64,000 nucleotides of DNA from Pseudomonadota bacterium (GCA_023423695.1 JAFAFA010000146.1:28029-92028); one strand, 5' to 3'. Shown: positions 23,913 through 33,244, numbered from the stretch's first letter. Notes: generated by a model from the letters alone, not told the origin. Numbers and translations: made by a program.

Positions 23913-25112
23913 TCACATCAGCTTCGCGATCCTGCGCGGCTTCCCCGCCGTGGGCGTGGCGGCCGCTTCGTTGTCCTTGGTCTCGGAGGGCAGCGGCTCG
24001 GAAACCGTGTCCGCCTTGATTGCCTCGGGCATCGCAGCCACCGGGATGGTTTCCGTCGAAGGCTCCGGGGGGACCGTCTCCTCGAAGCTGTCTGGCGGCA
24101 GGGCGATCTCAACATCGTTTTCCAGGTCGGCGTCCTCGGGCGGCGGCGGGGGCAGGTCGTCCTCCTCAACTTCGTCCGTCAGGTCATCCGTGGACTCGAT
24201 GGTCCTCAGCTGCGGTCCCTGGACCTTGGCCTGCTTCTGCCCAACCTCGGCGAAGGAGGCCACCAAGGGGTGCGGGCTGCCGGTGCTCGTGGTGGATGCG
24301 GGCGCCGACGGCGCCGGAGACGTGGATTTTGCAGGAGGCACCGACGTGACGACCGGGGCAGGAGCAGCGCGCTCGATCTCCGCCAGCAGCGCATCAAGCG
24401 CCTTCACGACCTCGGGCGGGAGATCCGGGAACCAGTGCTTGTTCGCGTCCCAGAAGGCGGCGTAGTACGCCTGGTGCGTCTGGCTCAGGGAAGAGAAGCG
24501 CGACGGGGAAGCCGCGAAGCCCTGAAGGCTGCGTGCAGCCTGCCTGAACTCGCTGTCCTTCGTCTTCTCGGGGGGAATCGTCCACGCTTGCTCCTGCGGA
24601 CCGGCCTGTTGCTTGCGGACGGCGCCCGCGACCGCCTGCTGCATGAGGGCGGCGATCTGGGCGGCGACCGTGTTCGGCTTGGCAGGAGCGAGCTCGGCGA
24701 CAGGGCCGGGGACCGGGTCCACATCCCTCTCCCCTGCGACATCTCCAGTCAGGACGCTGGCGATCTGAACCATCGCCTCCTGCTGGGCCTCGACCTGCGC
24801 CTCTAGATGGGCCTCCCGGTCCACCTTCTCGGCCTCCTCCACCCGCTTGCGGGCCTTCTCCTTGGCCTTGAAGACGTAGTCGCCGAACGTGCGTCCGGAG
24901 ACCGGTTCGGCGATCCGCTTGGTCGACACCAGGATCGCGACGATCTTCGACCACGACAGGCGGCGCCCCTCGCGCTCGGCCTGCTCCCTCTCGTCGAGAT
25001 GGAACTGCCAGTGCTGCGCGACGAACTCGTAGGCGGTCGGCAACTCCACCGCCCCGGCGGCGATGGCGGCCCGCAGTTCCCGGTAGAGACTGTCCTTCGG
25101 GGCGATGCTCAT
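23913..25112 (-). CDS. putative DNA-binding protein of the TraK-like position, 399 aa
   Basis: The ATG at 25112 (MSIAPKDSLYRELRAAIAAG) follows AAGGAGAGG. The N-terminal 90 residues are a compact helical domain (SWSKIVAILVSTKRIAEPVS, GRTFGDYVFKAKEKARKR) that could be HTH-like; the pattern 'region scanned by Ser...TFxxYVxxAK' recalls TraK. A coiled coil follows, then long Pro/Ser/Thr/Glu-rich disordered stretches to the C-terminus. It is the first gene of a three-gene operon with the ParA-like gene at 22981. An array of ~12-bp repeats begins about 120 bp upstream, which fits binding of this protein to its own operator, a centromere or an oriT region. Confidence 0.55.
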   Translation of the reverse strand: MSIAPKDSLYRELRAAIAAGAVELPTAYEFVAQHWQFHLDEREQAEREGRRLSWSKIVAILVSTKRIAEPVSGRTFGDYVFKAKEKARKRVEEAEKVDREAHLEAQVEAQQEAMVQIASVLTGDVAGERDVDPVPGPVAELAPAKPNTVAAQIAALMQQAVAGAVRKQQAGPQEQAWTIPPEKTKDSEFRQAARSLQGFAASPSRFSSLSQTHQAYYAAFWDANKHWFPDLPPEVVKALDALLAEIERAAPAPVVTSVPPAKSTSPAPSAPASTTSTGSPHPLVASFAEVGQKQAKVQGPQLRTIESTDDLTDEVEEDDLPPPPPEDADLENDVEIALPPDSFEETVPPEPSTETIPVAAMPEAIKADTVSEPLPSETKDNEAAATPTAGKPRRIAKLM

Positions 25113-25233
25113 CGGACCTCTCCTTGTCCTTGACGAATTTTTCGTTCTCAAGGTCAAGTGTCTGCCGTTCCGCAGCTTGCAACGTCAAAAATCGCGTGGA
25201 GAGGCCGGATTCCGTCCAGCCGATCGCGACGGT

Positions 25234-25524
25234 CACCGTGCGGGCCACCGTCACTCTCACCGGCATGTCACCGTCACTCTCACCGGCACGTTGACCGCCC
25301 ATCCACCGTCACTGCGACCGGCACGTCCACCGTGCCGGTGGCCTGTGCGTCCACCGTCCGGGTCGCCGTGCGGGCGACCGTGCGGGACACCGGGACGTTG
25401 GCCGGGGTGCTCACCGGTACGGCCACCTGCGCGGGGATCGGACTGGTGAACGGACGGGACACCAGACGGCTGACCGTCCAGGCGACTGTGCGGGACACCG
25501 TGCAGGCGAGCGGCGCGTCCACCA
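25234..25524. repeat. degenerate direct-repeat array of about 12-bp period
   Basis: The stretch consists of about twenty units of the form (C/G)ACCG(T/G) plus six variable bases, often gcgggC or cactct, for example CACCGTcactct and GACCGTgcggga. The spacing is close to 12 bp throughout with slips of one base. It lies just upstream of the TraK/TraL-like operon. Centromeres and relaxosome sites often have this structure. It also explains the artificial Thr/Val/Arg-rich open frames seen here. Confidence 0.65.
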
Positions 25525-26472
25525 TGCCGTTCGCCTACGGGGCCACCTGCACGGTAGCCGGACGGGAACCGGGCGGAGCGCCGCCGGAATCCAGCGGCGC
25601 GCCCCAGGACGGTCTCTCAACACGATCGATGCACCCGAAGCTCACGGGGCGAGGGCCACTAGCGCCCCGTCGGACGGGACCGGCGGCTCCGAAGGCGGCG
25701 ATCCCGGCCCGCCCAGGGTTGGAAGGACGCCAGCGCCGAAGCGCGCGGACGTCAGCCGGGGCGTGTCCGGCCTCGTCCTCCAGGGGGCGTTGGCCTCTCC
25801 GGGGCTCCGCCGGGGCGGCCTCGGGCATCGCCCGACGCGGCCTGCCGCCTGGGCGCGTCGCCAAAGTGGGCGACCGCTCCGGGTGGCATGCCAACTATGT
25901 CAACATTGAGGTGTGGGGTGGGCGAAGCCCGCCGTCGTGGTGGCTCGCTCCCCGTGGATATCCGCCGCAGGGTGGTGGGATGCGCCCCGGTGGCGGGCGG
26001 TCTTCCGCGACCCGGGCGGGCGGGCGTCCGGCGAGGCCAGGCGGGTCGGCCTCATCCGTTGACGGGGCCGCTTGGCCTCTGCGTTTTGGGGCCGGGCTTC
26101 GGCGGGCGTGCCGGAGAGAACCGATATGACGCCTGGGGCGTTTCTTGGGGTGGCGGCAGGGCGTCCTGATGGCCCTGGTGGCGTGGATCTGGATGGTCCG
26201 GAACGGGCCGGTCCCGGTCCTGGAGGTGGTCGGGTTCGGGGGCCGAACGGGTCTGGAGCCGGTCCCAGGCGGTGGCGGGGAGCCATGGAATGGCGCTTCG
26301 GGCGTCTGTCCGGGCGGAGCCTGGCAGAGTCCGACAGCGAGGGGCCAGGGCATCCTGGAGGCCCTTCCGGACGGTTTTCCAGCGCGGGTATCGTCGGCGC
26401 TCGCCGCCGTGTCCTGAGGCCGCTCGGCGGGCTTCTGCGGGGGGCGGATTATGGATGTGACCTTGTGGCTGG

Positions 26473-26490
26473 ACCCTGTATTGTAGCTCC
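26473..26490 (-). repeat. 18-bp dispersed motif, copy 2 (inverted)
   Basis: accctgtattgtagctcc is the exact reverse complement of the copy at 28350. The two copies bracket 1.86 kb of gene-free DNA. The included TACAAT could also serve as a -10 box. Confidence 0.65.
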
Positions 26491-27800
26491 CACCATACAC
26501 CCCTCCGACAACCCCGTCCGACAGCGACCGGACACCCTTCCCGGACCTGCTTTCTGACCCTGCCGCAGGCAGTCGCAGAGCGTCTTCCGAAGACGTGGCG
26601 GTCCTGTTTCCACCCGCCGCATCCGACGCCCCCCGGACGCGCCGGTAACGCCCCCAGGCCACCAGGGGGCCGACCCTGCGCCCGGTCCTCCACGGCGCCG
26701 CGTCCGACCCCGCCGGAGGTGGCCGGGACGGCCAGCGCGGGGAGGCGCGGGAACCGTCACGTGGACCCCCGCGGAAACCCGCCCTGCCCTGGCGGACGGA
26801 ACCGGCGGCACCGGGGCGGCGGAAACCCGACTCCGGCCTCCGGCAGGGGGCGCAAGCCGACCCCGGCGCCCGCGAGGCCGTCCCGCCCTCCGGGAAGCGA
26901 CGGACGCCACCCCTTCCGCTGGCTTCGCCACCAGGCCGAGCGGTGGACTGCGACCACGGGTCCGATGTGGCTGCCGCCTCACCAGACCGGAGCGGAGCGA
27001 CGGCGATGCCGCCCCTCCGCCCGCTCGGCCGCGCAGCCGCGGTCCTCCTCACCTCCCCCTGGGAATCCCGCTCGGCCGGAGACCGGGTGGTCCATCCCAG
27101 GCCATGGCGGTAGCGGACGCCGCCCCCGAGCGGTGAGGACGCCCGACCCCCGGCCTCCGGCCAGCGCCGCATCCACGCTCCCTGGGCGCGGGGTCCAGGA
27201 GTCGGCTCCGGCGCGCCCGGCCTCGCCCGACCCGGAGGGGCATGGCCTCGACCACGGCCCCGTCCCGACGGCCTCGAACGCGGCTCCGCCTGCGCTGGCG
27301 TCCCCCAACATGACGCCCCAGGCGTCGGTCCCTCGCGCAGCGCCGTGGCCCGCCGTCCCGTCCAAGACAGCCGGGCGCCCTGCCCCGCCCCGGCGGCGGC
27401 CTCCGCCCCTCTGGCATCGCCGATCCCCTGGCCGCGGAGCGGACGGCCTCGACCCCGGTCTGCGGCCCGGCGGGTTTCCACGCCCCGGCGCCGCCGGTTC
27501 CGCCGATGTCTCCAGCCCGGACGGTTTCCCCGCCGACGGTTTCGGCCCCGGTCCCGGTCCGCGCCGTGTCCGGTCCCCGGCCACGCCGCCCTCCCTCTCC
27601 GCGGACGGAACCCGCGCGCTCCGCCCGGAGGGGAGCCGACGCCGCCCGGCCCGCCGGAGCGTCGCCACGGCCCCCGGCCAGGAGGAGGCCAAACCCCGCC
27701 TCACGGCCAGGGGATCGGACACGGCTCCTCCGGGGCGGGCGCCCGGCGCCGCCGATGCGGCGGTCCCCGCACGGACGCGGAGATACAGCCCTCACCCGAC

Positions 27801-27837
27801 GCAACATTTCCTCCAATGGCGTTGGAGGAAATGTTGC
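27801..27837. repeat. perfect 16-bp inverted repeat, 5-nt loop
   Basis: GCAACATTTCCTCCAA (27801-27816) and TTGGAGGAAATGTTGC (27822-27837). The AT content is much higher than in the surroundings. There is no T-run, so it is probably a protein site or a nicking-site hairpin rather than a terminator. Confidence 0.75.
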
Positions 27838-27869
27838 GGCACGCGCCCGCCGACACCCGCCGCTCCGGC

Positions 27870-27921
27870 GGTTTACAACATGTCTAAGCCGGTGATCCCG
27901 TCGTTAGACAAGTTGTAAACC
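27870..27921. repeat. 18-bp inverted repeat with 16-nt spacer
   Basis: GGTTTACAACATGTCTAA (27870-27887) and TTAGACAAGTTGTAAACC (27904-27921) match at 17 of 18 positions. Only 32 bp separate it from the inverted repeat at 27801. The arms are AT-richer than the flanks and may be a recombination or partition site. Confidence 0.75.
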
Positions 27922-28349
27922 AACGGCCGCGGGACGCCGCCCCGCCGGGCCGCCGCATCCCGGCCCCGTCCTCCCGGACGGATCCCGACGCCCCATGGGC
28001 GCCGCGCTCCACCGCCTCCGGCACCGCCGCTCCCGCGCCAGCCTACGGCCCGGCGGGTTCCGGCCCCCAGGACAGCCGATCCCCGGCCATCCGGTGCGGC
28101 GGTCACCACGCCCGCCCCCGGCCCCGCCGCTCCGCCCGCGGGATGCCGACCCGCTCCGCAGGCCCGGCGTCCCGACCGCGAAGAAGCCGAGGCCCAACGC
28201 CCGCGGGCGAGGACACCCGCCTCGCTCCGCAGGGACGAAGCCGGACGCCCCGGAGGCGTCGAAGCCAGCCCCCCCGGGAACGGTGAAACCACACCACAAG
28301 GACAGCAGGCCGCCGCGGCGGCGCGAAGCGCCGGGACAACAGCAGCAGT

Positions 28350-28367
28350 GGAGCTACAATACAGGGT
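28350..28367 (+). repeat. 18-bp dispersed motif, copy 3
   Basis: ggagctacaatacagggt lies about 100 bp upstream of the recombinase gene. TACAAT could be its -10 box. Confidence 0.65.
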
Positions 28368-28467
28368 GCTTGAGCCATGCTTGCGGCCGGACATATCTCC
28401 TTTTAGGAGTCGCCCTTTCCTTGGGTGGCGTTTCCCCGCAGTCGGGCGGGTGCTTCGGGAGGTGCCT

Positions 28468-30156
28468 ATGGAGATCCAGGCTTCGCGGTCGAGGAAGGGG
28501 CGTGATGTCCGCACCCACCCTCCGGGCGGCCCCGGGGCCTCGGTTGCTTCGGAGACCGTGGTGAAGGACGGCCGCGCTGGCCCGGTTCGCGGCGTCGTCG
28601 CCCTCGAACCCGAGCCTGCCGGTCGCGCCCTGTTGAGGGATCTCGCCGAGGCGCTGCGCGACCAGCGCCTACGCAAGGAGAAGGACGAGACCGGCCAGTG
28701 GTGCTGGGAGGTCAAGGACGGCTCCCGCTGGGTGTCGCTGAACAAGAGAATCGAACTGGAGCCGCGCGTGCTGCCGGAGCCGACTGAATCCAGGGTGCGC
28801 GCGGCGATCAAGTTCGTCCTGGACGATCCGCGCCACCTCAACGACGAGCGCCAGCCCTTAGACAAGGACACCGCGCTCCAGTACCAGAGGAACGTTGAGC
28901 GTCTCAAGCGCGACTGGCCGGGCCGCTCCGAGATCGACGCGCTGCTGATAACTGAGTCGCTGTATCGCTCGGGCCACATCGGCAAGAACACGTTCTATCC
29001 GTACCGTGCGGCGATGATCAAGGTGGCCATCGACATGTGCATGGTTGCCAAGTCGAGGTTGGGATCGGCCGGTTACGACGGCCTCGCCCCCGCCCTGCGG
29101 AAGTGGACGCTGCTGGCCGAGCAGATCTTCAGGGAGTGGCCGCCGGACCCGCTCGGTAAGAGGGCGATCGAGGCGGCCAGGGCCGTCGGTGAGCGGAAGG
29201 CTGCCATGCCCGAGCCGACGCCCGAGGAGGCCGAGGCCATCAAGGCTGCCGCGCGGGCGCGTCGCCTCGCCGCTCGCCAGGAACGCCGGGAGAAGACGCA
29301 CCGCGGGGCGACGGCCAAGCGGTCGGTGCTGAGTGACCTGCTGCGGCGCCGTCCCAACTTCGACGTCGAATTCTGGCGGACCGCGTGCTCGCACCCGTCC
29401 GGTGTCGGGAACCTGGAGTGGATCGCCGTGCTGATGACCGCCGGGCCCCGGCGCGGCGACCTGGCGAAGCACGGCTACGAGGTCAGCCTGCTGGGCCAGG
29501 ACGGGAAGCGCCTGCCCGCCGGGCAATTCAGAATCACGACCACGACGGCCAAGATGAGGCGCGACAAGGTGGCGGAGAAGCTGGGCCGGGAGCCGAACCC
29601 CCGCTTCGTGTGCGGCCAGGGGACCATCCACGAGGTCTACTCGGTCGGGGACAGGAAGGCGTATCCCTACGCCGCCTGGCTGTACAACCGGGCCACCGCG
29701 TCTCCGGGGCTGAGGCTGGCGTGCCCCCGCCCCGACCTCGATCCGGTGACGCGGACCGTCGAGGAGAACGGCGTGCAGGTCAAGCGCGAGTTCGACAGGA
29801 CCGACCGCGAGGTGTCCGATGCGATGAAGATCCGTATCGAGACCATCGCCGACAAGGCCGGGCTGCACGGCCTGTCCTCACATGTCTTCAAGCATTGGCG
29901 CACTGCTTCCAACAAGGCCGACACCGACCTCACCCGGGAGGACGTGTCCAAGGCGGCCGGACACCTGTCGGAGGACACGACGCACATGTACGGGAGCCGC
30001 GCCCAGGTGATGGGCGGCAACAAGGGGCAGGCCCGGAAATCGGCCCCGCGCCTGGTCAGCGTCAGCGCCCCCTCGCCGGTGCGGTCCAGCCGGGCCGGGA
30101 AGATGCCGAGCCTGTCCGGAACCACGAGCAGCGCCTCCAAGCCCCAAAGCCGCTAA
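28468..30156 (+). CDS. tyrosine recombinase (phage-integrase superfamily), 562 aa
   Basis: The ATG at 28468 (MEIQASRSRKGRD) is preceded by GGGAGG. Catalytic landmarks: the first Arg in TAGPRRGDLAKHG (about residue 327), a Lys-bearing hairpin ITTTTAKMRRDKV, HVFK in SSHVFKHWRTASNK (about 472) where most family members have HxxR, a GH in AAGHLSEDTTHMYG (about 497) and the nucleophile Tyr at about 508. The N-terminal ~300 residues include a SAM-like core-binding region (LQYQRNVERLKRDWPGRSEI) and a Lys/Arg-rich insertion. It may resolve plasmid multimers or move an element; the inverted repeats just upstream are candidate substrates. The protein is longer than XerC/D (~300 aa) and typical phage integrases (~400 aa). 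Confidence 0.75.
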   Translation: MEIQASRSRKGRDVRTHPPGGPGASVASETVVKDGRAGPVRGVVALEPEPAGRALLRDLAEALRDQRLRKEKDETGQWCWEVKDGSRWVSLNKRIELEPRVLPEPTESRVRAAIKFVLDDPRHLNDERQPLDKDTALQYQRNVERLKRDWPGRSEIDALLITESLYRSGHIGKNTFYPYRAAMIKVAIDMCMVAKSRLGSAGYDGLAPALRKWTLLAEQIFREWPPDPLGKRAIEAARAVGERKAAMPEPTPEEAEAIKAAARARRLAARQERREKTHRGATAKRSVLSDLLRRRPNFDVEFWRTACSHPSGVGNLEWIAVLMTAGPRRGDLAKHGYEVSLLGQDGKRLPAGQFRITTTTAKMRRDKVAEKLGREPNPRFVCGQGTIHEVYSVGDRKAYPYAAWLYNRATASPGLRLACPRPDLDPVTRTVEENGVQVKREFDRTDREVSDAMKIRIETIADKAGLHGLSSHVFKHWRTASNKADTDLTREDVSKAAGHLSEDTTHMYGSRAQVMGGNKGQARKSAPRLVSVSAPSPVRSSRAGKMPSLSGTTSSASKPQSR

Positions 30157-30227
30157 GCCCGGCGCCGTTCTCCACCAGATACTGCGTCGCGGTTGCGGCG
30201 GTCCATTGGGGCGCCTGATTTCTCTTT

Positions 30228-30440
30228 TTGGTCCTCAGGACCAGGCACGGCGTCGTCCTGTTTGAGGGTATCGGCGACGTGCAGCGCGCCGTGGAGATCG
30301 GTCTGCTGTGCTGGCTGGCCTCGGACCGCGCCCTGGGTCGCTCGGACCACTGGGGCCTCGCCCCGCTATGCGACCTCGTCGGCTACAAAGGCGCCGTGCA
30401 GGCGGTCCTGGAGAGCGGAGGGAAGCTGCTGGCGGCCTGA
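30228..30440 (+). pseudogene. C-terminal remnant of an unidentified gene, 70 codons
   Basis: The frame reads VLRTRHGVVLFEGIGDVQRA followed by VEIGLLCWLASDRALGRSDH and ends GAVQAVLESGGKLLAA. The amino-acid pattern looks coding, but there is no ATG; only a TTG at 30228 could start it and there is a stop 4 codons upstream. It is probably the surviving end of a gene truncated next to the recombinase. A hairpin terminator follows 20 bp later. Confidence 0.4.
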
Positions 30441-30461
30441 CGGGGCGGTGGGCGGCAAACG

Positions 30462-30487
30462 GCCAAGGGCGCCGGAAGGCGCCCTTG
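30462..30487. terminator. hairpin between convergent genes
   Basis: CCAAGGGCGCC (30462-30472) pairs with GGCGCCCTTGG (30477-30487) around GGAA. It lies between the remnant at 30228 and the end of the HTH gene at 30511 and may serve both strands. Confidence 0.6.
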
Positions 30488-30510
30488 GCTGTCGGTGACG
30501 GCGTCGCGGA

Positions 30511-31011
30511 TCAAGCGGCGGCGAGTTCGGCCGGGCGGCGGGCCAGCGCCTTGTGCGCGGTCTTGATGTTCATGCCCACACGCCGGGCGGCCTCGCTGAC
30601 GCTGACGCCCTGGTCGATGATCCGCTCAATCTCGTCCAGCATCCGCTTGCGCTCGGCCTGGGCCTGGCGCCTGGCGTCCTCGACGATGCCGTCCAGCAGG
30701 TTGCCCAGCAGAGTCCCCTTGGCGTTGCGTTTGTTGGCCAGCGAAGGGTCGACGCCATGTCGAGCGCACGCCTCGGAGACAGTGACGCCACTCCGGACGA
30801 GCTCGACGATCTTGGCGTTGCGCGCGTCGATATCGGTTTGGCGCAGGGCGCCGAGTTCGATCCCGAGGCGCTTGCACGCCGTGGAGAGGTTGCCCCGGTT
30901 CACGCCGTACTTCTTGGCGATCTGGCATGGGTTCGGCGCGCCGGGGACGCCGCGGGTCGCGACGACCTCCGCGACGGCTGCCTGCATCGGGCTCATATTC
31001 ACCTCAGCCAT
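30511..31011 (-). CDS. protein with three helix-turn-helix units, about 166 aa
   Basis: From the ATG at 31011 (MAEVNMSPMQAAVAEVV) three similar segments follow: NPCQIAKKYGVNRGNLSTAC, LVRSGVTVSEACARHGVDPS and IIDQGVSVSEAARRVGMNIK. Each has the GVxVSEAxxxxGV pattern of resolvase/transposase-type HTH domains. Such multi-HTH proteins are DNA-binding regulators or remnants of recombinases. The frame is open upstream from a TTG at 31071, so the start is uncertain. No partner gene is adjacent; upstream is a decayed gene on the other strand. Confidence 0.6.
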   Translation of the reverse strand: MAEVNMSPMQAAVAEVVATRGVPGAPNPCQIAKKYGVNRGNLSTACKRLGIELGALRQTDIDARNAKIVELVRSGVTVSEACARHGVDPSLANKRNAKGTLLGNLLDGIVEDARRQAQAERKRMLDEIERIIDQGVSVSEAARRVGMNIKTAHKALARRPAELAAA

Positions 31012-31277
31012 CTCTCCATGCCATCTTCTTGCATCTTCCGATGATATGCCGACAAAAGTTGCGGTCTGCAATAAGACCTGAAGTGCCCGCCGTCACGGAA
31101 CAAGAAGTTTTTAATAGAGAGGAGCGGCTTCAAACCATAAAAGGGGCTGCGGACAGCTCCTAGAGTCTTGAGGTGTCGCCATGCAGCGCGATGCGCCGCA
31201 GAACGAAGAAAGTAAAGGGTGCCTTGCCGTCTTGCCTTCTTCAAGATCCCTTTTCCTTGTCTGGCGGCACACGCGGG

Positions 31278-32038
31278 ATGGACAGCCTCTACGCCATGCG
31301 CTTTGTCCAGCGTTCCATGCTCGACCTGGCTGACGCGCTGGCTGTTCATGCCGAGCAGCGCGGCTACGTCTTCAGCGCCGCCGGGTTCTGCTCAAGCGAC
31401 CTGCAAGCGGGGGCCCGCCGTGAAGGACCTGCTGCGGACCCCCGACGGCAAGGCCATGTTTTCGGAATGGACGGGAACGGCGTCAAGGTTCTTTGGGTTG
31501 GGGCTGGGGCGAGCTGGCTGCCGGAGGCGGGCTGACCACCGCCCAGGCCAACACAGTCCACGCCTTCTCCTCACCCGAGAACGCCCTCGCGCGGCTGCGC
31601 GAGGATCCCGGCGCCTCAGTTCTTCTGCTAGCTGGGAACGTGACCCGCTAGGAGATTGACCGCGCCCTGCCCCGGATCGAAGCCCACGGCAGGATCGCCC
31701 AGACGCTCAGGGGACCACTCAAGCCGACGCTCCGCGTCGTCCCCGACGTCGAGATCGACCCGCAGGCGTTCGCGCTGCTCGCCTACGCCCCGAGGGACCG
31801 CAAGGGCTTCGAGCTCGTCGTCCCGGAGCAATCCCGCGACGTCGCCCGCCTAGCCCCCGGCCTGCTCGATGTCTTCGACGAACCGTCTGGACCGCGACCG
31901 CCGGGACCGTCCGTCGGCCCCGAGCGCCCCACCCCGGCGGTGGACCGCATGCCGGGGCCGACCGCTGAGCGGGCGCGGGAGGACACGTCCGAGCCCCCGA
32001 AGCCGCGTCGGCGGTTGAGCTTCTCCATCTGCCCCTGA
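31278..32038 (+). pseudogene. decayed gene with two frameshifts and a TAG
   Basis: Coding-like sequence starts MDSLYAMRFVQRSMLDLADA then LAVHAEQRGYVFSAAGF, shifts frame to VKDLLRTPDGKAMFSEWTGT, shifts again to GELAAGGGLTTAQANTVHAF and reaches NVTR followed by TAG at 31649-31651. It then continues EIDRALPRIEAHGRIAQTLR through VVPDVEIDPQAFALLAYAPR to a TGA at 32036. The C-terminus is Pro/Arg-rich. The three parts line up as one protein of about 250 residues, so this is a broken gene unless recoding occurs. I do not recognise the family. Confidence 0.55.
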
Positions 32039-32651
32039 GCGCCGTCCGCCGGGGTGTATGACGGGTGTGCAGCTAAGGAGCAGTCCCAAGGATCGGGGCG
32101 GTACCTCTCATGTCCAGGATGTCGTCAGGGCGACGGTCGCGAGCGGCTTGTTCCAGCGCGTTTGGGCGTCCCCGGAGGGAACGGCTGCTGACTGTATGAC
32201 GGGTGTTGCGCACCTATGTTATCTTAGCTGTAGGATAAGCCCCCCTTCCGTATGGAGATGGAATCCTCCGCTCCTACAGTGAGTGTCGGCTCTCGACGGG
32301 CCAGAGACAGGGGCGAGGCGTCGTCGGCCGTTCTCCCGACAGCCTCGAATACGATTCTATGGTCCGGTCGAACCCAGCGCAGGTGCGGTCTCCTCCCCCG
32401 GTATCGGGAAAGCCCCTTGGAGGCTCCTGGAGCTGTTCTCAGAGGTGTTTGCCTCGCACGTCGAGGATGCAGTGTGGTAGCGGCTCAGGATGCCCTTGAA
32501 CACCTCGAACCGAGCGGTGTCGTCCTGAGGCTCGGCGACGGTCACGACCATCGGGTATGGGTGCCTCGTGTCCGGTCGGATCGCGGCACCGGTCTCGTTG
32601 GCGGTCGCTTGAGGGATCGTCTGGATCCAGGCGATCCCCCCTATCCCGATG
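32039..32651. other. intergenic stretch with a repeated 14-mer
   Basis: No gene is visible. The 14-mer tgtatgacgggtgt occurs at 32055 and 32193. Just after the second copy lies an imperfect palindrome TTATCTTAGCTGTAGGATAA (about 32219), possibly an operator. Confidence 0.4.
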
Positions 32652-33206
32652 TCAGCGGTATGTAGATGGCAGCCAGTCCGCGCATAATGGGTCGTAGCGG
32701 AATACGCCCCGCCCCCTCGGATTGTCGGAGGGCAGGTATCGCCTGTACTTCGTGGGCGGCTGGTTCCACGGGGGATACTCGCCCCAAAAATCGCGGTAGT
32801 TGGTGAGGTAGCAAAGCTCCTGCCTGATCGTGTCGGCACCGCGCGGAAGCTCTTCCCAAGTGAACGCCATCAACCGCAGGGGATGTACGCGCTGGTTAGC
32901 GGGTGAATATTGCCATTCCGCCGCCGCCGGGTGTCCGTTCTTCGAGACGCGGTCGACATCTTCGGTCCGCTTATGAAAGTGATCCACCATATCGGAGAAC
33001 CGACGGCGGAGAACGCCACTCTCGCCGATGTAGAGGACGCCTTTGCCGTCTGTTCCCGCGGCCCGCCCGACTGGACGTGGATGTCCGGCCTCATCCACGG
33101 CGACCAGCCAGTAGCAGCCCGGCGCGTCGGGCACCAAAGACATCGATCCCTTGTCCAGCGGCACCAGCACGTCATCCTCCATCCCGCTCGACGGGATGTC
33201 TGCCAC
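32652..33206 (-). CDS. GIY-YIG-type nuclease-domain protein, 184 aa
   Basis: The core reads APGCYWLVAVDEAGH ... GVLYIGESGVLRRRFSDMVD, which gives the two strands (GCYWL, VLYIGES) and the Arg-containing helix of the GIY-YIG nuclease fold. The C-terminal part is Tyr/Trp/Pro-rich (DFWGEYPPWNQPPTKYRRYL). The GTG at 33206 or an ATG at 33182 could be the start; neither has a clear ribosome site. It lies 38 bp downstream of another GIY-YIG gene on the same strand, so two nucleases of this fold are co-oriented and probably co-transcribed. A role in mobility or DNA repair is possible. Confidence 0.6.
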   Translation of the reverse strand: MADIPSSGMEDDVLVPLDKGSMSLVPDAPGCYWLVAVDEAGHPRPVGRAAGTDGKGVLYIGESGVLRRRFSDMVDHFHKRTEDVDRVSKNGHPAAAEWQYSPANQRVHPLRLMAFTWEELPRGADTIRQELCYLTNYRDFWGEYPPWNQPPTKYRRYLPSDNPRGRGVFRYDPLCADWLPSTYR

Positions 33207-33244
33207 AGGAACGGGCGGCTGGCCAGAGTTCGACCTGGAGGCGT

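Larger units (their letters stand above)
25525..28349. other. 2.8 kb very GC-rich stretch without a convincing gene
   Basis: All six frames are open for long distances, but the translations are Arg/Gly/Pro/Ala-rich without conserved-looking blocks, and no good ribosome site precedes a plausible start. I therefore see no gene here, although a real gene could hide in such composition. The stretch contains an 18-bp motif (26473) in inverted orientation to the copy at 28350, and two long inverted repeats at 27801 and 27870. Confidence 0.5.

Noticed and set aside
25158..25525. Thr/Val/Arg-rich repeat protein on either strand
   Set aside because: The apparent protein repeats result from the 12-bp DNA repeats, which are also a multiple of three, and the frame has no conserved start.
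26000..28340. Several long open frames on both strands (for example 26719-27918 plus and 25895-27481 minus)
   Set aside because: All six frames are open because of extreme GC content; the products are Arg/Pro/Gly-rich and lack starts with ribosome sites.
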